A stretch of 64,000 bases of DNA from HK1 sp965220535 (GTDB lineage: Bacteria > Pseudomonadota > Gammaproteobacteria > HK1): contig OZ244833.1 of assembly GCA_965220535.1 (NCBI GenBank), positions 3,038,001 through 3,102,000 on the forward strand, given 5' to 3'. The notes below the pieces were generated by a model. It made no database searches and was not told the DNA's origin. It saw only the letters and a list, made by a program, of their open reading frames with translations. Shown piece after piece: positions 44,297 to 52,898 of this stretch (position 1 is its first letter; each line of letters opens with the position of its first letter). The position numbers and the translations under genes are program-made.

Positions 44297-45580
44297 TCAA
44301 GTCAACGCGGAGAAGGCGCTCTCCGCCGCGTCCAAGGTGGCTTGCAACTCCTCCTCATGGTGCGCTGCGGAAACGAATCCGGCCTCGAATGCGGAGGGTG
44401 CAAGATAGACTCCCTTATCGAGCATGGCGTGAAAGAAGCGAGCGAAGCGCGCGCTATCGCAAGCCATGACCTCGGCAAAGCTTTCTACGCTCTTCGATTC
44501 GGTGAAAAAGAGGCCGAACATCCCGCACAGGGCGTTGGTCGTCATCGGAATTCCGGCGGCGGCGGCGCGCTCGCGCAGGCCGTGAACCAAGCGTTCGGTC
44601 ATCGCCTGCAAGCGCTCGTAAAAACCCTCCTCGCCGAGGAGATCGAGGGTCGCTATTCCGGCGGTCAGCGCGATCGGATTGCCCGATAGGGTGCCCGCTT
44701 GGTAAACCGGGCCCTCCGGGGCGAGGTGATCCATGATATCGGCCCGCCCGCCGAAGGCTCCGACCGGCAACCCGCCGCCGATGATCTTGCCCAAAGCGGT
44801 CAGATCCGGACGGATGTCGTATAACGCCTGCGCCCCGCCGGAGGCCACGCGAAAGCCGGTCATCACCTCGTCGAAGATCAGCAGGCTTCCGTATTCGTCG
44901 CAGCAGCGGCGAAGGGCCTCGAGAAATCCCGGCGCCGGAGGGATGCAGTTCATATTGCCCGCGACCGGTTCGACGATGACCGCGGCCAAGCGTTCGCCGA
45001 ATTCCTCGAAGGCTCGGCGCAGCCCCGCGCTGTCGTTGAAATCGAGGACCAGGGTTTGTTCGACGAAGGCTGCCGGGACCCCGGGGGAGGTCGGGGTTCC
45101 GAAGGTCAGGGCTCCCGAGCCCGCTTTGACCAGCAGGCAATCCCCGTGTCCGTGGTAGCAGCCCTCGAATTTGACGATGGCGTCGCGACCGGTAAAGCCG
45201 CGCGCCAAGCGGATCGCACTCATCGTCGCCTCGGTTCCGGAATTGACCATCCGCACCTTGTCGATCGAAGGAACGAGGGCGCAGATGCGAGCGGCCATTT
45301 CCGATTCCAGCAGGGTCGGGGCCCCGAAACCGAGGCCTTGCCCGGCGGCTTTTCGTACCGCTTCGATGATATCGGGATGGGCATGTCCCAAGATCGCCGG
45401 CCCCCAAGAGCCGACATAGTCGATATACGAGCGGCCGTCGATATCGGTCAGTCGGGCCCCGGCGGCGCGTTCGAAAAAGATCGGGTTTCCCCCGACGGCT
45501 CGAAAAGCCCGTACCGGCGAGTTGACCCCCCCGGGGATGGTGCCTCGGGCGCGTTCGAATTCCTGTTCGGAACGAGTCAT
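44297..45580 (-). CDS. hemL: Glutamate-1-semialdehyde 2,1-aminomutase HemL
   Basis: Makes 5-aminolevulinate for heme by the C5 route. 427 aa: GGVNSPVRAFRAVGG, VRMVNSGTEATMSAIRLARG, FEGCYHGHGD, LIFDEVMTGFRV, and the PLP lysine in ALGKIIGGGLPVGAFGG. Last gene of thiD-thiE-hemL. Confidence 0.97.
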   Translation of the reverse strand: MTRSEQEFERARGTIPGGVNSPVRAFRAVGGNPIFFERAAGARLTDIDGRSYIDYVGSWGPAILGHAHPDIIEAVRKAAGQGLGFGAPTLLESEMAARICALVPSIDKVRMVNSGTEATMSAIRLARGFTGRDAIVKFEGCYHGHGDCLLVKAGSGALTFGTPTSPGVPAAFVEQTLVLDFNDSAGLRRAFEEFGERLAAVIVEPVAGNMNCIPPAPGFLEALRRCCDEYGSLLIFDEVMTGFRVASGGAQALYDIRPDLTALGKIIGGGLPVGAFGGRADIMDHLAPEGPVYQAGTLSGNPIALTAGIATLDLLGEEGFYERLQAMTERLVHGLRERAAAAGIPMTTNALCGMFGLFFTESKSVESFAEVMACDSARFARFFHAMLDKGVYLAPSAFEAGFVSAAHHEEELQATLDAAESAFSALT

Positions 45581-45676
45581 CGATCGAATTCTCTCGGTTC
45601 GGTGGCGGTTGGCGAGATGGCCCGGCCCGATCGCGAAAGCGATCGACCTAAGGGGATGCGAAGGGGCGGGCGACTT

Positions 45677-46486
45677 CTAGTCCTTGGATGGAGGTCCCCC
45701 CGGCGAGGGGAAAAGTCGGGCGTAGCCGCGCGCGGCCTGCTCGATCGCATCGAGACGAGAACTCGCAAGGATACCCCTTTCTTCGTCGATATCGTTTTCG
45801 CCCGCCTCTTTTGCGAATACCCCGGCGATGGCCGCGATGAAAGAGGCCCCGGCGTCGATCAGCCGAGCCCCGCGCTCGCAGGTGATGCCGCCGATGGCGA
45901 CGATCGGCAGATCGAGCCTCTCGCGGGCGAGGGAAAGGAGCGAAATCGGAGCCGATAGGGTGCCTGTTTTCGTGGAAGAGGGGAAGAAACTTCCGAAGGC
46001 GACATAGCTCGCCCCTTCATCCGCCGCCCGGAGCGCAAGATCGAGGCGGTTGTAGCACGACACTCCGATGATCCGGTCATCCCCCAGATGCCTGCGGGCC
46101 TCGAAGAGGCTGCCGTCATCGCGACCGATATGGACGCCATCGGCATCGACTTCCGATGCCAGTAGGGGATCGTCGTTGATGATCAGGGGAATTTTCCGTT
46201 TTCGACAAAGGCTTGCCAGGCACCGGGCGGCGAGGTGTCGCTCGTTTCGAATATCGAAAGTGCGCCGCGAGTTTTTCGCCTGTTTTTGGGCCTGTTCTTG
46301 GGCCCGCCCTTGGGCCCCTTCTTGGGCCGATTCTTTGGCGCGGTATTGGATCATCGCCGCGCCGCCGTCGATGGCCGCTTCCACTTTTTGCGCGAGGATC
46401 TCGGGATCGGCTTCCATCCGACCCGAAGGGGGGGTGATCGCATAGAGGCCGCAAGCGGGAAGGGGGGTCATGGTCGCGATGCGCAT
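45677..46486 (-). CDS. thiE: Thiamine-phosphate synthase with a Gln/Ala-rich insert
   Basis: Joins the pyrimidine and thiazole units of thiamine. CGLYAITP, GAAMIQYRAKES, IPLIINDDPLLASEVDADGVHIG, IIGVSCYN, YVAFGSFFPSSTK and IVAIGGI are typical. At 269 aa it is longer than the usual about 210. An insert after RAKES reads like EGAQGRAQEQAQKQAK (12-bp-like DNA unit near 46275-46335). Two ATG codons (46486 and 46471) are possible. It overlaps thiD by 19 bp. Confidence 0.93.
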   Translation of the reverse strand: MRIATMTPLPACGLYAITPPSGRMEADPEILAQKVEAAIDGGAAMIQYRAKESAQEGAQGRAQEQAQKQAKNSRRTFDIRNERHLAARCLASLCRKRKIPLIINDDPLLASEVDADGVHIGRDDGSLFEARRHLGDDRIIGVSCYNRLDLALRAADEGASYVAFGSFFPSSTKTGTLSAPISLLSLARERLDLPIVAIGGITCERGARLIDAGASFIAAIAGVFAKEAGENDIDEERGILASSRLDAIEQAARGYARLFPSPGGPPSKD

Positions 46487-47322
46487 CGATCGGATATCGC
46501 GCCGGTGCCGGTACGATGGTCGATGCGCGTTTTTCCCGACCATCGGCGGTCGGGGATGGATTGGCCGGAGCCGATACGATATCCGTTGACGATCGCCTCG
46601 TGGGCGAATCCTTGAGCGGCCTCGATGGCCCGCAAGGGTGTATATCCGCTGGCCAGATGGGTCGCCACCGCCGCCGAGAGGGTACATCCGCTGCCGTGAA
46701 AGACGCCCTCGATGCGCTTCCAAACAAAAGATATCGGATCGATATCGTCGGTGTGGAGGCGGTTGATCACCTCGGGGGTGTTGTCGTCGGCGCCGGTGAT
46801 CAAAATGGATTCGCAACCGCGATCGAGAAGCGCTTTTGCGGCATCGGCATCGTGCGCATGATTCGGGGCCAAGCGATGCAGCTCGCAGCGGTTGGGGGTC
46901 AGGACTTTCGTACCGGGTACGAGGCTTTCGACCAATGCCTTCGTCAGCGCTTCATCGGCGAGTTCCTTTCCTCCCCCGGCTCGGCAAATCGGATCGAGCA
47001 CCACCGGTATTCCTCGATGCTCGATGAGGAATTCGCGGACGACGTCGATCGTTTCGATGCGGCCGAGCATGCCGATCTTGATGGCGTCGATGGCGATATC
47101 CGCGGACAAGGCTTGCACTTGGGCGCGCACATCATCGGGCGGCGTGGCCATCACCGCCTTGACGTCGACGGTGTCTTGGGCGGTCAAGGCGGTCGCCACC
47201 GGCAGGGCATGCCCGCCCAAAGCGCGGACGGTTTCGATATCCGCTTGCAGACCGGCGCCGCCGGTCGGATCGAGGCCGGCGAAACATAAAATGACGGGGG
47301 GAGCGGGGCAGTCGTTTTTCAT
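46468..47322 (-). CDS. thiD: Hydroxymethylpyrimidine (phosphate) kinase ThiD
   Basis: A ribokinase-fold kinase of 284 aa: CFAGLDPTGGAGLQADIETVRALGGHA, IKIGMLGR, DPICRAGGGKEL, LTPNRCEL, ILITGAD, and the C-terminal anion-hole motif HGSGCTLSAAVA. The ATG at 47322 fits the family start; upstream in-frame codons are repeat-derived. No TPP riboswitch was found upstream. Confidence 0.95.
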   Translation of the reverse strand: MKNDCPAPPVILCFAGLDPTGGAGLQADIETVRALGGHALPVATALTAQDTVDVKAVMATPPDDVRAQVQALSADIAIDAIKIGMLGRIETIDVVREFLIEHRGIPVVLDPICRAGGGKELADEALTKALVESLVPGTKVLTPNRCELHRLAPNHAHDADAAKALLDRGCESILITGADDNTPEVINRLHTDDIDPISFVWKRIEGVFHGSGCTLSAAVATHLASGYTPLRAIEAAQGFAHEAIVNGYRIGSGQSIPDRRWSGKTRIDHRTGTGAISDRCASRP

Positions 47323-47625
47323 GGGCTTCGTCGCGCTTTTCAGGTGATCGACACCGGTGATCGACCGGTGATCGACATAGGTGATCGACCAAGTGATCGA
47401 CACATCGGTGCGATGCCCGTGAATTATGCCGCCGAAGTCTCGAAGATCGCCGCCGCGCCCGAAGCGATTTTGCGAGGAGTGTCTTCGGCGGGATCGTTCG
47501 ACGAGTTCGGGCCTCGATTCGCCGACGGGGAAATCGTGCGATAATCGCGCGGCAATTTCGGCATTTTTCGGTCTATCGCTCGCCGGCAGATTCTTTTTCG
47601 CCCTTTATAAAGAGAAGAAAAGCGG
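47323..47625. other. Divergent spacer between thiD and rubredoxin with ggtgatcgac repeats
   Basis: 303 bp. Five imperfect repeats of ggtgatcgac plus 1-3 bases lie at 47343-47400, next to the thiD start. A TATAAA-like box is near 47604 close to the rubredoxin ATG. No TPP riboswitch core was seen. Confidence 0.55.
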
Positions 47626-47790
47626 ATGAAATCCTATATGTGCGTCATCTGCGGTTTCGTTTACGACGAGGCCGAGGGATTGCCGGAGGAAGGGATCGCG
47701 CCCGGGACGAAATGGGACGATGTGCCGATGAATTGGGTATGTCCCGATTGCGGAGCGCGAAAGGAGGATTTCGAGATGACCGAGATCTGA
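47626..47790 (+). CDS. Rubredoxin
   Basis: 54 aa, too short for many gene callers. Both CxxC iron-ligand pairs are present: CVIC at residues 6-9 and CPDC at 39-42. The standard GFVYDEAEG and WDDVPMNWVCP segments are intact. AAGAGAAGAAAAGCGG precedes the ATG. A small one-electron carrier; the divergent rubredoxin-thiD arrangement is familiar in gammaproteobacteria. Confidence 0.95.
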   Translation: MKSYMCVICGFVYDEAEGLPEEGIAPGTKWDDVPMNWVCPDCGARKEDFEMTEI

Positions 47791-47862
47791 ATATCCGCTC
47801 GGATCGATACCCGATCGGATCGCTCGTTATCGAATCAAACGACCATCGTCGAGGAGATTGTC

Positions 47863-48234
47863 ATGGAATATCGTCCCGCTTTGAGTGAAAAGGATATCGG
47901 CGTCAGTGCCGCCGCCGGCGAGCAGTTTCGTACCCTGCTCGCGCAAGTGGACGACCACGATGTCGAGGCGATCCGTATTTATGTCGCCGGGGGAGGTTGC
48001 TCCGGTATGACCTACGGCATGACCTTCACCGATCGTCGCGGCGAATACGACAGGGTTTTCGACGGCGAGGGCTATCGTATCTATATCGATGCCGTGGCTA
48101 TCGGTTATCTCAAAGGGGTCGAAATCGACTTCACGAGCGGAGAAACCGGCTCGAGATTCGTCTTCGGCAATGTTTTTCAGACTACCGGCGGCTCCGGCGC
48201 TTGCGGCGGATGTGGGATGGCCGGCGGGCATTGA
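47863..48234 (+). CDS. A-type Fe-S carrier (HesB/IscA family) with CGGC end
   Basis: 123 aa: VSAAAGEQFRTLLAQ, IRIYVAGGGCSGMTYGMTF and a C-terminal GACGGCGMAGG. Canonical family members end in CGCG; here the two cysteines are separated by two Gly. It lies 72 bp after rubredoxin and 86 bp before an ATP-grasp gene. A second, canonical ErpA is at 52389. Likely an Fe-S or Fe carrier of special use. Confidence 0.9.
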   Translation: MEYRPALSEKDIGVSAAAGEQFRTLLAQVDDHDVEAIRIYVAGGGCSGMTYGMTFTDRRGEYDRVFDGEGYRIYIDAVAIGYLKGVEIDFTSGETGSRFVFGNVFQTTGGSGACGGCGMAGGH

Positions 48235-48320
48235 CGCTCCTTCGAGGGCGAATCGAGGATAACCCCCCGGCGCCGTCGAATCGCGCCATAACATCGCGAG
48301 AGTCGAGCGGGTCGGAATGC

Positions 48321-49667
48321 ATGCCTTCGCTGCCGAAGCCCTTGCGAGCGCTGCTGATCGCGCCTTCCGGCAGCTATCGCCTCTCGGCTTGGATGCAAGC
48401 GGCGGCGGCGCTCGATCTCGATATCCTCGTCGCTAGCGAGGGCGAACACTCTTTATTTATCTCGGCCGAAGCGAACCGGCTCGGATTCGGTCCGCGAGCG
48501 AGCGGTCTGCGCATCGATTTCGAAGACCCGCAAGGGGCGGTGGATCGGATATCGGCGGAGCATCGCAAGCAGGCGATCGCCGCCGTCATCGGCACCGACG
48601 ATATGGCCCTCGAACTCGCCGGGCTTGCGGCCGCTGCCCTCGGGCTTGCCTATAACGATCCGAAAGCCCTGCGTATTTCTCGCCGCAAGGATATGGCTCG
48701 AACCGCAATGGCAAGAGCCGGCCTGCCGATACCCCCCTTTTGTCGCTTCGATTCGACCGATGCCTTCGAAGGGCAGATCGACGATGCCTTTTCGGATACG
48801 CCGCCTGCGGGTTTCGATGCCTCGAGGCTCACCTTTCCCTGCGTGGTCAAACCCTTGGCGATGTCCGCCAGTCGCGGGGTCATCCGGGCCGACAATCGGC
48901 GGCAGCTGCTAGAGGCTTGTCGGCGTACGGCGGCGATCGTCGAGGCCGAGGGGCTTTCGGCCGAGGAAGAAGAGGGGCGTTGGCTGCTGATCGAATCCTT
49001 CGTGCCTGGACCTGAGATCGCTTTGGAAGGGCTGCTCAAAGAGGGCGCGCTGCAGACCATCGCCATCTTCGACAAGCCGGACCCTCTCGACGGCCCTTTT
49101 TTCGAAGAGACCCTCTATATCACCCCGTCGCGCTTGTCGCCGGGGCTTCAAGGGATGGCCCGGCGGCGGGTGCAAGAGGGCTGTGCCGCCTGCGGCCTAC
49201 GCGAAGGCCCGGTGCACGCCGAGCTGCGTATCCATGCCGAGGATGCGTGGATCATCGAGATCGCGGCTCGAACCATCGGCGGGGATTGCGCCCGTCTCTT
49301 TCGCTTCGGGGCGAGCGACAAAAGCCTGGAAACGATCATTTTGCAGCATGCGCTCGGCGAGGCCCCGGGGCTTTCCTTGCTCGAGGATCGTGCCGCCGGG
49401 GTATCGATGATCCCGACCCCGGCGGCGGGGGTGCTGCGTCGGGTGGAGGGGGTGTTGGGGGCGAGTCGGATCCCCGGTATCGAAGAGGTGTCGATCGCCG
49501 TGCGCGAGGGTTATCCCTTGGTTCCGCTGCCCGAGGGAGGTGAATATTTGGGGTTCGTCTTTGCCCAAGGCCGCGACCCCGAAGCGGTGGAGGCGGCGCT
49601 GCGGCAGGCGAACGATACGCTGCGGGTCGTCATCGCCCCTTCCATCGCGCTGTCGATCGCCGATTGA
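48321..49667 (+). CDS. ATP-grasp domain protein (carboxylate-amine ligase type), substrate unknown
   Basis: 448 aa. An N-terminal Rossmann-like part (LRALLIAPSGSYRLSAWMQAA; VIGTDDMALELAGLAAAALGL) precedes an ATP-grasp fold: FPCVVKPLAMSASRGVIRADN, WLLIESFVPGPEIALEGLL, FDKPDPLDGPFFEETLYITPSRL, and the metal site HAELRIHAEDAWIIEIAARTIGGDCARL. This layout occurs in dipeptide or amino-acid ligases, but the product cannot be named. It follows rubredoxin and the A-type carrier on the same strand. Confidence 0.85.
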   Translation: MPSLPKPLRALLIAPSGSYRLSAWMQAAAALDLDILVASEGEHSLFISAEANRLGFGPRASGLRIDFEDPQGAVDRISAEHRKQAIAAVIGTDDMALELAGLAAAALGLAYNDPKALRISRRKDMARTAMARAGLPIPPFCRFDSTDAFEGQIDDAFSDTPPAGFDASRLTFPCVVKPLAMSASRGVIRADNRRQLLEACRRTAAIVEAEGLSAEEEEGRWLLIESFVPGPEIALEGLLKEGALQTIAIFDKPDPLDGPFFEETLYITPSRLSPGLQGMARRRVQEGCAACGLREGPVHAELRIHAEDAWIIEIAARTIGGDCARLFRFGASDKSLETIILQHALGEAPGLSLLEDRAAGVSMIPTPAAGVLRRVEGVLGASRIPGIEEVSIAVREGYPLVPLPEGGEYLGFVFAQGRDPEAVEAALRQANDTLRVVIAPSIALSIAD

Positions 49668-49720
49668 AACGAAGCGCTTTTTCGATCGGCGACTTTTATC
49701 GAAAGACGAGAGCGCGATCG

Positions 49721-50005
49721 CTATTTCTTGCTGCGTCCGGTGCGAAATCCGGCCGGGAGTCCGCCGAGATCGCCTTCTTTGAAAAGGAAGCCGAGCATGT
49801 GGCGCTCGATCAGGGCGACGCTTTCCGGATCCGCAGTGCTGAGCTGGTTTTCATTGACGATCATCTGCAAGCGTTGCAACCACTCGTTCCAACCCTCGGC
49901 CGAGATATTTTCGTAGATCCGCAGGCCCAACTCCCCCGGCCAGGGCACTTCGTCGAGCCCCGTCGCTTCACGGCCGAGCACTTTGCATTGGACGGTTCTG
50001 GCCAT
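49721..50005 (-). CDS. yggX: YggX family Fe(II)-trafficking / oxidative damage protection protein
   Basis: 94 aa: RTVQCKVLGREATGLDEVPWPGELG, IYENISAEGWNEWLQRLQMIVNENQL and HMLGFLF are diagnostic when read in parts. The conserved N-terminal cysteine is present. Its first 38 bases lie within the end of hemJ. It protects Fe-S proteins against superoxide in studied gammaproteobacteria. Confidence 0.95.
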   Translation of the reverse strand: MARTVQCKVLGREATGLDEVPWPGELGLRIYENISAEGWNEWLQRLQMIVNENQLSTADPESVALIERHMLGFLFKEGDLGGLPAGFRTGRSKK

Positions 50006-50438
50006 CGAGAAAATCCATTGGTGGCTTGACGGTGACGAGGATGACCACCGCGATCAAGATCAGGGCGGGGAGCTCGTTGATCAAGCGATAAAAACGAGGT
50101 CGGTGTCGATTGCGACCGGCGGCGAAGTCGGCGATGATTTTAGCGCACCACAGGTGATAGAGCACGAGCCCGGCAACCAGCCCCAGTTTCAGTTTGAACC
50201 AGCCGCTCGTCCCCCACGCGGCCCAAGCGTGATCGATGGTCAGCCAGAACCCGAAAGCGATGGCTCCGACCGCCCCGATGCTCATGATCGCGAAGAGCCG
50301 GCGTTCCATCGTCGTGAACCTCGAGTACCCGGGTCGATCCTCGGTCGAAGCGTGGTAGACGAAAAGGCGGGGCAGATAGAGAAGTCCTGCGAACCAGGCC
50401 ACCATGAAGATGATGTGGAAGGCTTTGACCCAAAGCAT
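49968..50438 (-). CDS. hemJ: Protoporphyrinogen IX oxidase HemJ
   Basis: 156 aa, four transmembrane helices: VKAFHIIFMVAWFAGLLYLPRLFVYH, MSIGAVGAIAFGFWLTI, LGLVAGLVLYHLWC, LPALILIAVVILVTVKP. The conserved early His (KAFHII) is in place. It fits with hemL in the window as part of heme synthesis. It begins 9 bp after the TlpA-like gene ends and overlaps yggX. Confidence 0.92.
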   Translation of the reverse strand: MLWVKAFHIIFMVAWFAGLLYLPRLFVYHASTEDRPGYSRFTTMERRLFAIMSIGAVGAIAFGFWLTIDHAWAAWGTSGWFKLKLGLVAGLVLYHLWCAKIIADFAAGRNRHRPRFYRLINELPALILIAVVILVTVKPPMDFLDGQNRPMQSARP

Positions 50439-50447
50439 GATCGGGTC

Positions 50448-51011
50448 TCAGCTCGTATCGGGCAGCAGCGTGCGCAGGCGGGCGGCGAGGTCTCGGGTAT
50501 CGAGGGCTCCCGTACGACGAAAAGCGATCTCCCCGTCGGGGAGGACGAAAAAATGGGTCGGCGTCGCGTCGATGCCGCCGAAGCGCTTTTCGATCGACGC
50601 GTCCGGATCCAAGACCACCGGCCAAGGCAAAGCGCGTCTTTGGGAGAGGATCACGACGGCATCGGGGAGATCCCAACTCGCGGCGACCGCGATCATTTCG
50701 AAACCGGCGGGGGCGAATTCCCGGTAGAGGGCTTCGAGCGCGGGGATTTCATGCAAGCAGACGCGGCAGCCGGTGGCCCAAAAGTTGATCAAAAGCGGGC
50801 GCCCGGCAAGGGAATCGGGATCGAGGGTCCGTCCGTCGATGGTCTTGAAAGAGAGTTCGGGCATTTCCTTCGGACCCGAGGGGGAGAGCATTCCGATGGC
50901 GAGATCGACCAGCCCGGCGCCGAGCAGCAGGCAGCCGGCCACGACCGCCACCAAGACGATGCGACCTCCTTTCGCTTTGTCGTCGTCGGGAGGGTTGGCC
51001 GGAGGATTCAT
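50448..51011 (-). CDS. TlpA-like membrane-anchored thioredoxin
   Basis: 187 aa. One N-terminal membrane helix (GGRIVLVAVVAGCLLLGAGL read to the signal anchor) is followed by a thioredoxin fold with active site CRVC (INFWATGCRVCLHEIP), IAVAASWDLPDA, and the cis-Pro region IDATPTHFFVLPDG. Probably a periplasmic disulfide reductase, perhaps for cytochrome c or lipoprotein thiols. It shares a unit with hemJ and yggX. Confidence 0.88.
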   Translation of the reverse strand: MNPPANPPDDDKAKGGRIVLVAVVAGCLLLGAGLVDLAIGMLSPSGPKEMPELSFKTIDGRTLDPDSLAGRPLLINFWATGCRVCLHEIPALEALYREFAPAGFEMIAVAASWDLPDAVVILSQRRALPWPVVLDPDASIEKRFGGIDATPTHFFVLPDGEIAFRRTGALDTRDLAARLRTLLPDTS

Positions 51012-51422
51012 GGGGCAAAGATACTCGCTCTTGTCGGCGATAAGGGATTGGTCATCGCTTCTCGTCTTCGCTCGATGCAAGATGCCCAAGGCCCGTATCC
51101 GGCCCCTATCCTCGAGGGCATCGTCGTGGCTTTGCCCTCGAAAAAGAAGAAAAAGAGGATGTCGAAGAGGGCTTGTCGAAAAGACGATCCCCGGATCATA
51201 CAGTGCCGGTTGCGAGCCCCTTCTCGTCGACAAGGAATCGAGCGGGCCCGAATCGAAAGAACCCTCCGAAAAACAAGCGAGCCACGCCGATTTCAGTTCG
51301 ATACGAAGGGATTATGCGCTTTCGTCGGCGTTCAGGCTTTGTCTTTTCGGCAGACTGCCGGGCCGCGATTCGGCAATCGAAGGGCGCTTTTTTTGACCGG
51401 CCGATATCGCGATCCCACCGGT
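51012..51422. other. Intergenic, no gene seen
   Basis: 411 bp between the TlpA-like gene start and the broken YciI-family gene. No ribosome site with a plausible frame, no repeat array and no structured RNA was noticed. Confidence 0.6.
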
Positions 51423-51847
51423 TCAGGCATCGCTTTTCGCCTCGATGCGCTCGCGAATCCGCTCCTCCTGCTCGCGTAATTCCGGGCTGAACGCGACACC
51501 GAAATCATCGGCCTCGAGGACCGGGCGAAGCTCGGTATGACGCTTGTGTATCGGGCAGCGTCTGCCCCCTTCGATCGCCTCTTCCATCGACTTCACCTGC
51601 CAAAGCCGAAAGCCGGCGATCAACTCCTCGGATCCGGTAAAGGGGCCATCCATCAAGCTGCGTACCAAGCCTGAAAGGTGTATTCGAATGCCTCTGCGCG
51701 ACTAGGGTGCAGCCCCTCCCCGACCGGCAGAAACCCCGCCTTCGTCATTTCCTCGTCGAACCGCTCCATCTCCGTCAGGGTCTTTTCATCGGGCATCGCC
51801 CCCGCTTCGGAGGCATCGTCGGTTTTCATCGAAACCATCGCTCTCAT
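51423..51847 (-). pseudogene. YciI/DGPF-domain protein split by a frameshift
   Basis: The ATG at 51847 with GGGAG 9 nt upstream starts a normal YCII-related N-terminus (SEAGAMPDEKTLTEMERFDEEM; GFLPVGEGLHPS). The frame stops at 51653. The rest of the family, LMDGPFTGSEELIAGFRLWQVKSMEEAI and RPVLEADDFG, continues in another frame to 51423, overlapping by a few bases. A single indel near 51670-51690 would restore one protein of about 140 aa. It could be a sequencing error or a true pseudogene. Function of the family is unclear. Confidence 0.7.
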
Positions 51848-52131
51848 ATCAAGTTCTCCCTTCGCTTTTCGACGAAAAATCCCCGATGACTCGCTCCGCC
51901 GGTCAGGGCCGGTTGCGCAACGCTCCGCCGAAGCCCGATTTTCATCTTGAACGATGACCGGCTCGGACCCTTCTCGTTTTCGCCGGTCCCGTCTATCTAC
52001 CGATGCGTCGAACGAAGCCTGTCGGAATTCGATATGAATATTTCGATGCGGCATTCGCAAGGCTCGATAGACCGGTGCCCGTCGCATCGACAGGCCGAAC
52101 GCCCCTTCCTGATGCTTTCGGCGACATCTTT

Positions 52132-52239
52132 GTCGATAGCGTCGATATGGTCGATAGTGTCAATATGATCAATAGCGTCAATACGGTCGATAGTGTCAAT
52201 ATGATCAATAGCGTCAATACGGTCGATAGTGTCGATATG
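52132..52239. repeat. Six 18-bp tandem repeats upstream of erpA
   Basis: Units start at 52132, 52150, 52168, 52186, 52204 and 52222 and alternate between gtcgatagtgtcaatatg and atcaatagcgtcaatacg types, giving a 36-bp higher-order period. The block is more AT-rich than its surroundings and ends 149 bp before the erpA ATG. The rest of 51848-52388 holds no gene. Confidence 0.9.
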
Positions 52240-52388
52240 ATAGACTCGCCCGCAAGGCTCGGCATATAGATTGCATACCGACCCGCCCTTTGCTTTTTGT
52301 GTACCCATCCGAGGGTCCCGCCGAGGGCGTTTTCATGACGAGGCTTTTGTCGGTGGACAAGAGCGGCGAAGACAGCGAGGATCGATCC

Positions 52389-52736
52389 ATGTCGGCATCG
52401 GATTTCAGCGCATCGTTGACTTTTTCCGAAAAAGCGGCGCGCAAGGCGGGGGAGTTGATCTTAAGGCAAGGTCGGGTCGATCCGCTGCTGCGGGTTTATA
52501 TCGAAGGAGGGGGCTGCTCCGGCTTTCAATACGGCTTCAACTTCGAAGATGCGGTGGCCGAGGACGATGTCGTCATCGAACGGGAGGGGGCGAAGTTGTT
52601 GATCGATCCGATGAGTTTCCAGTATCTGATGGGCTCGGAGATCGACTACAAAGAAGACCTGCAGGGATCGCGTTTCGTGATCAACAACCCGAATGCGACC
52701 ACCACCTGTGGCTGCGGGATGTCCTTTTCCATTTGA
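52389..52736 (+). CDS. erpA: Iron-sulfur insertion protein ErpA
   Basis: 115 aa. Cys ligands lie in YIEGGGCSGFQYGFNFED and TTCGCGMSFSI, as in E. coli ErpA, and DPMSFQYLMGSEIDY is conserved. The ATG at 52389 has GAGG upstream and matches the family start; ATG at 52335 would add a non-conserved extension. It is needed for isoprenoid Fe-S enzymes in related bacteria. It is convergent with anmK. Confidence 0.95.
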   Translation: MSASDFSASLTFSEKAARKAGELILRQGRVDPLLRVYIEGGGCSGFQYGFNFEDAVAEDDVVIEREGAKLLIDPMSFQYLMGSEIDYKEDLQGSRFVINNPNATTTCGCGMSFSI

Positions 52737-52898
52737 GTCTTCGCGAAGAGATCGCACGAAGCGATCGCGCGAAGAGATCGTTTTTTACCCGAGTACCGCC
52801 CGAGGCTCGTCCTTAGGCTTTTATGAAGGGCTTTTTCTCCCACCCCGGCTTTTTCCCTTCGTCGTCATGAAAAGCATGGAGTTCCCTTTCCAGCCTTT

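Noticed and set aside
47323..47625. TPP riboswitch before thiD
   Set aside because: No match to the conserved thi-box core on the minus strand; the region is filled by ggtgatcgac repeats.
52132..52239. CRISPR-like array
   Set aside because: Units are 18 bp, directly adjacent with no spacers, and no cas genes are nearby; it is a plain tandem repeat.
52003..52269. Plus and minus frames through the 18-bp repeats (Asp/Ser/Val/Asn or His/Ile/Asp repeats)
   Set aside because: Open only because the 18-bp unit is a multiple of three without stops; no domain outside the repeat.
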